23,304 bases of DNA from Geoglobus sp. (GTDB lineage: Archaea; Halobacteriota; Archaeoglobi; Archaeoglobales; Archaeoglobaceae). Position 1 is the first letter of the stretch; every line of letters begins with the position of its first letter. Below the pieces are notes generated by a model. The model did not search any database, had not been told where the DNA came from, and was given only the letters and a program-made list of their open reading frames with translations. Shown in pieces: positions 20,550 to 23,304 of the stretch. The DNA lies in assembly GCA_015523645.1 (NCBI GenBank), contig WAJY01000083.1:1-23304 (forward strand), read 5' to 3'. The position numbers were made by a program, and so were the translations under genes.

Positions 20550-20676
20550 AGCTTAAATACAGGTTTGACTATTAGATAAAAGATCATCTCAGCATTATCT
20601 CTTCAATTAACCTGCCGATTAATCTGTATAGTCCCTGTGACGTGATTTTTTAATATAAAGACTTAAAAGTAATTGC

Positions 20677-20799
20677 ATGGTGAAATGTTCTGTAGAATTT
20701 CAGAATTTCGTTTTAATATCTATCGGGAGGCTATGTGAATGGAAAGTTAGCAGAATCCGAGTTAGGCGAAATGGTTGCATAAACTTTAAACAAAGTTGA
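20677..20799 (+). CDS. Possible 40-residue small ORF, unrecognised
   Basis: ATG at 20677, stop TGA at 20797-20799. A TATA-like TTTAATATAA at about 20649-20658 is placed so that transcription would begin at the ATG. The peptide is basic (GRLCEWKVSRIRVRRNG) with no known motif. Its stop codon opens the sequence TGAGGTGAT, which is also the ribosome binding site for the next start at 20813, the same coupling pattern seen in the polymerase operon. The region is full of decayed sequence, so this may be a remnant and not a functional gene. Confidence 0.25.
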   Translation: MVKCSVEFQNFVLISIGRLCEWKVSRIRVRRNGCINFKQS

Positions 20800-20812
20800 G
20801 GTGATATAAACA

Positions 20813-21500
20813 ATGAACGAGACAATCCTAAAAATGCTGTTGAAAGAGAAAAACAACCTTCAAAATTTGTTGCTGTCTTGTCAAGAGGATCAGAAAGTAT
20901 CAAAGTGATCCATATAAATAATTTGTATAAAATTAAACAAGAGGTGGTTAAAATTAAAAAAGCTAAAACAGAGTAAATTAGAGGATTTTGCAAAGGAGGA
21001 GGTGAAACAACATATACACTCAGTAAAATCAAAAATTTCTAAGTGGGAAGAAGATCTAAAAAAGACTTTTGGACAGAAGTTAGAAAACGAACTGAGAAAA
21101 GCAGGGTTTGAATTAAGAGGACATTACCCTTTGCTTAAAGTATCCTTCTATACACTTGAAGTAGAATTGGAGAACTTTAAGGTTTTAATATGATACGCCT
21201 TCAACAGGAGAAATTAGAGAGATGTGAGTTAGTTCCTGAAGAGATAGTTAAAAAATTAAAGGCGATACATGATAAAAATTACGCAAAGACATTTTAATGA
21301 CAACGAGTTTCTATTAAAATTGTATGAAGCTTATAAGATCTTTGTGTGTCGTCAAAATAAAAAGTTAGGTAATTAGATAGCAATTTCAGACATCCTTTTT
21401 GAGTATGTATTTCTGATTCAAGATAAAAAGTTCAGAACAAATCCCATAAAAAGTAACTACAAAGAATACGGGCGTGTTCTTTTTAGAGAGATTATTGATG
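20813..21500 (+). pseudogene. Frameshifted remnant of an unrecognised coiled-coil-containing protein gene
   Basis: Coding sequence can be followed through several frames. ATG at 20813 with GAGGTGAT 8 nt upstream opens MNETILKMLLKEKNNLQNLL and stops at 20906. A shifted frame reads VIHINNLYKIKQEVVKIKKA to 20973. The first frame resumes at SKLEDFAKEEVKQHIHSVKS and runs to a TGA at 21191. Another frame gives QEKLERCELVPEEIVKKL to 21299. The third part continues with NDNEFLLKLYEAYKIFV, is broken by TAG at 21374-21376, then reads ISDILFEYVFLIQDKKF. That is at least four frame changes plus one stop across ~690 nt. The N-terminal part is charged and probably coiled-coil. I do not recognise the family. 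The right boundary near 21500, where transposase sequence takes over, is approximate. Confidence 0.6.
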
Positions 21501-21955
21501 AATTAAAGTGTAAAAGAGTTCTAAGGCTGAAAGATGTTCTGAGCTTCGACAAAGGTTTCTACGCTTACAGGAGTTACTTAGTTGGGATTAATGAATATAA
21601 AATCGTTCCTCTGATCTTCCCAAGGAGTAATTTTAAACTAGAAATATTGGATGGATTGCTTAGCTATCCTCTAAGCATTTTCAGTTTAAAGAATTTAAAG
21701 GGAGAAAGAAGGCTGTTCAAGGCTTTGAAGGCAAAGCTCATGAATTTGCTTGAGAATTGGAAGGGCTTTAACTCTGTTAGATCTTCGATAGAGGACATCT
21801 TCAAACTGGCTAAATCATTGAGTTTGAGGAACTTGCATCGCTATACTATGCGATCTGTTTACAGATTCGCTGCTTTGAATGTCCTTTTGGTTGGGATGGT
21901 TGTTGCTTTGGGATTTAGAGAGAAGAAGGCTTTACAAAGGTTGGCTGAGAGTTAG
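21501..21955 (+). mobile_element. C-terminal remnant of a DDE transposase
   Basis: An open frame in phase with the preceding pseudogene reads LRLKDVLSFDKGFYAYRSYL, then VPLIFPRSNFKLE and SSIEDIFKLAKSLSLRNLHR, and ends with FREKKALQRLAES before TAG at 21953. The Asp of SFDKGFY and the Glu of SSIEDIF are placed like the second Asp and the Glu of an IS4/IS5-type DDE transposase. The ending (helical, with RNLHRYTMRSVYRFAALNV) is also typical. The N-terminal half with the first Asp is missing and no terminal inverted repeats are evident, so it cannot be active. A TTG at 21647 gives a 102-codon ORF, but that is only part of the fragment. The exact IS family is not determined. Confidence 0.6.
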
Positions 21956-21989
21956 TTTTGTAAGGATCCTATAATATTTAAAAATTACT

Positions 21990-23304
21990 TTATTTAACTT
22001 TTTTAAGATCTTTAGCTAAGAATTTTCCTCCAACGACATGGCCCAATATTGCTAGCATCAGCAAGAAAGAGAGAGATGCATTTGAAATTGGAACTGTTTC
22101 AAGTTTCAAACTAAATATACTAAAGAACGGAGAAATCTGGATGAGAGTTATCGTAACCACAGCAACACCTAACCCCGTAGTAACTCCTCTATTCATTTGG
22201 TTTGGTAAAGCAAGAAGTTTCTGGAGTAATTTAGTTATTATCTTCAAAATTATGAACAATACTGCGAGAAAAACTAAACTCCACAACTTTTCCAAAACTA
22301 TTGCCTGACCGTAATCAATAATAGTTTGCTTTCCTACTAGAAAAATAATCGGCCCTAAGATTAAAGAAAGCACAACAAGACCTCTAATGCTGCTCCCCAA
22401 AGCCATTGCAATTAAAGCTAAAATAAGAGTGGGGATAACATATCTCGGATCTAGGTTGTTTACGATCATTGAAACTAAGACTGTTGTACCAATAACTGAG
22501 AATGCAAATATGGAATGCACCCTCCTCTCGTCTCCACTCATTTTCGCTATGTCTGAAATCATAAACGCCATTAAAAAAACAAGTAAAGAGATCATGAGGG
22601 CGAAAATAACTATCTCGGTACTTACTTGGGGGTGGGAAGGGTTAAAGAGGTCGTCAAGCACTCCGGTGTAAAGCAAGAATATGATCCAGCCTACCATGAG
22701 AAGAAGTCCAATTGATTGAAGTCCTTCCGCTTCTCGTTCTGGTAGTTCAAATTCAACACCTTTAAAAATTCTGTCTGCAACAAAGGCTACAAGAATTATG
22801 ACAAAGATAGGAGCAAGAATAACCAGTGTTATCAAAATAAATGATGAAAAGAATGAGAAAATTGGCTTCATAAATGAGATCAGAGATGATAAATTTATGG
22901 CAGCGAAAATGTTTCCAAAAGCAAGACCTAAACACGTCATACCAGAAATTTCCTTAAATTTCTTCTCATCGTAATCCCTCAATAATAGGCCTAAACCTGC
23001 GCCTATTAGTACCAAATTTAAAGTTACAAAGAAGAACATCAGCATCTCATTTTTGAGTATGAGCTCTTCAGTATTTGGAATAAAACTCAATTTATTTGAT
23101 AAAAAGAGCAACCCCTTCGAAAGGTATGTTCGCGAAATGGAGTCTATCGGTAGAACTTGTCTCTCATAAAAGAGGAGAATTAAAGCTATTACCAATCCGA
23201 CAAAAAAACCAAATTCTGGCAGAAGTTTCTTGGATATCCACGTTTTTGAGGGTTTCAATATTTTATAAATTATTAATATGGAAATAGTAATTACAGCAAT
23301 GAAA
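21990..23304 (-). CDS. Polytopic membrane protein of unknown function, 5' end outside window
   Basis: A TTG at 23258 could start a 422-residue protein, but the frame stays open upstream to the window edge. The extra residues (FIAVITISILIIYKILK) look like a membrane helix, so the gene is most likely 5'-truncated by the window. The visible part has about eleven probable membrane helices, for example GFFVGLVIALILLFY, FFVTLNLVLIGAGLGLLL, LITLVILAPIFVIILVAFVA, IGLLLMVGWIIFLLY, LVFLAVLFIILKIIT and LSFLLMLAILGHVVG. A charged loop (EFELPEREAEGLQ) and KMSGDERRVHS are the main polar segments. The C-terminus is basic (KDLKKVK). No transporter signature is recognisable. It lies next to a decayed transposon region and is tail-to-tail with the transposase remnant. 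Confidence 0.7.
   Translation of the reverse strand, partial: FIAVITISILIIYKILKPSKTWISKKLLPEFGFFVGLVIALILLFYERQVLPIDSISRTYLSKGLLFLSNKLSFIPNTEELILKNEMLMFFFVTLNLVLIGAGLGLLLRDYDEKKFKEISGMTCLGLAFGNIFAAINLSSLISFMKPIFSFFSSFILITLVILAPIFVIILVAFVADRIFKGVEFELPEREAEGLQSIGLLLMVGWIIFLLYTGVLDDLFNPSHPQVSTEIVIFALMISLLVFLMAFMISDIAKMSGDERRVHSIFAFSVIGTTVLVSMIVNNLDPRYVIPTLILALIAMALGSSIRGLVVLSLILGPIIFLVGKQTIIDYGQAIVLEKLWSLVFLAVLFIILKIITKLLQKLLALPNQMNRGVTTGLGVAVVTITLIQISPFFSIFSLKLETVPISNASLSFLLMLAILGHVVGGKFLAKDLKKVK

Noticed and set aside
20700-21032. Minus-strand ORF (110 codons) across the start of the decayed plus-strand gene
   Set aside because: The plus strand has a ribosome binding site and protein-like translations there; the minus translation is hydrophobic and low-complexity without a start signal.
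21647-21955. TTG-initiated 102-codon ORF as an independent gene
   Set aside because: It is the end of a transposase frame already open upstream, has no ribosome binding site, and begins mid-domain.

Overview
The window is archaeal and very probably from a hyperthermophilic euryarchaeon close to the Archaeoglobales (Archaeoglobus/Ferroglobus/Geoglobus). The signs are an RNA polymerase B subunit split into B'' and B', a split A'/A'', archaeal-type uS10/uS7/uS12, EF-1A and EF-2, an archaeal NusA made only of KH domains, tRNAs without an encoded CCA, TATA-box promoters and GGTGA-type ribosome binding sites. The order-level placement is inference from gene order and protein style; no alignment was run.

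Left part (1-6399). A C-terminal gene fragment of unknown function ends tail-to-tail with a winged-helix protein gene (-). This gene is divergent from a second charged, probably winged-helix protein gene (+), and the control region between them carries an imperfect dyad. Then come a possible structured RNA segment, tRNA-Gln(TTG) (-), and a lipoprotein with two LEA14/WHy-like domains (-). A plus-strand block follows: ribH (lumazine synthase) overlapping a class I aminotransferase gene, then a small RecA/KaiC-like P-loop ATPase overlapping a CcdA-type membrane thiol-redox protein.

Central part (20370 down to 6379, minus strand). This is one long informational gene cluster: tRNA-Lys, rpoH, rpoB2, rpoB1, rpoA1, rpoA2, rpl30e, nusA, rps12, rps7, fusA, tuf, rps10, rnz. 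Gaps are very short, and at six junctions the stop codon lies inside or beside the next gene's Shine-Dalgarno sequence, which points to translational coupling. The cluster begins with a tRNA and ends with the gene for the enzyme that matures tRNA 3' ends. tuf appears to have an additional internal promoter.

Right part (20371-23304). This is a decayed AT-rich region. It holds short minus-strand coding-like debris, a plus-strand pseudogene with several frameshifts and a stop, and fused to it the C-terminal piece of a DDE transposase. The window ends inside a polytopic membrane protein gene (-) whose reading frame stays open to the window edge, so it is 5'-truncated here.

No CRISPR array, rRNA or complete mobile element is visible. 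Most of the window is core housekeeping. The observations most worth a second look are the tRNA-Lys to RNase Z operon arrangement, the repeated stop-in-SD junctions, the composite pseudogene, the divergent regulator pair and the possible structured RNA.
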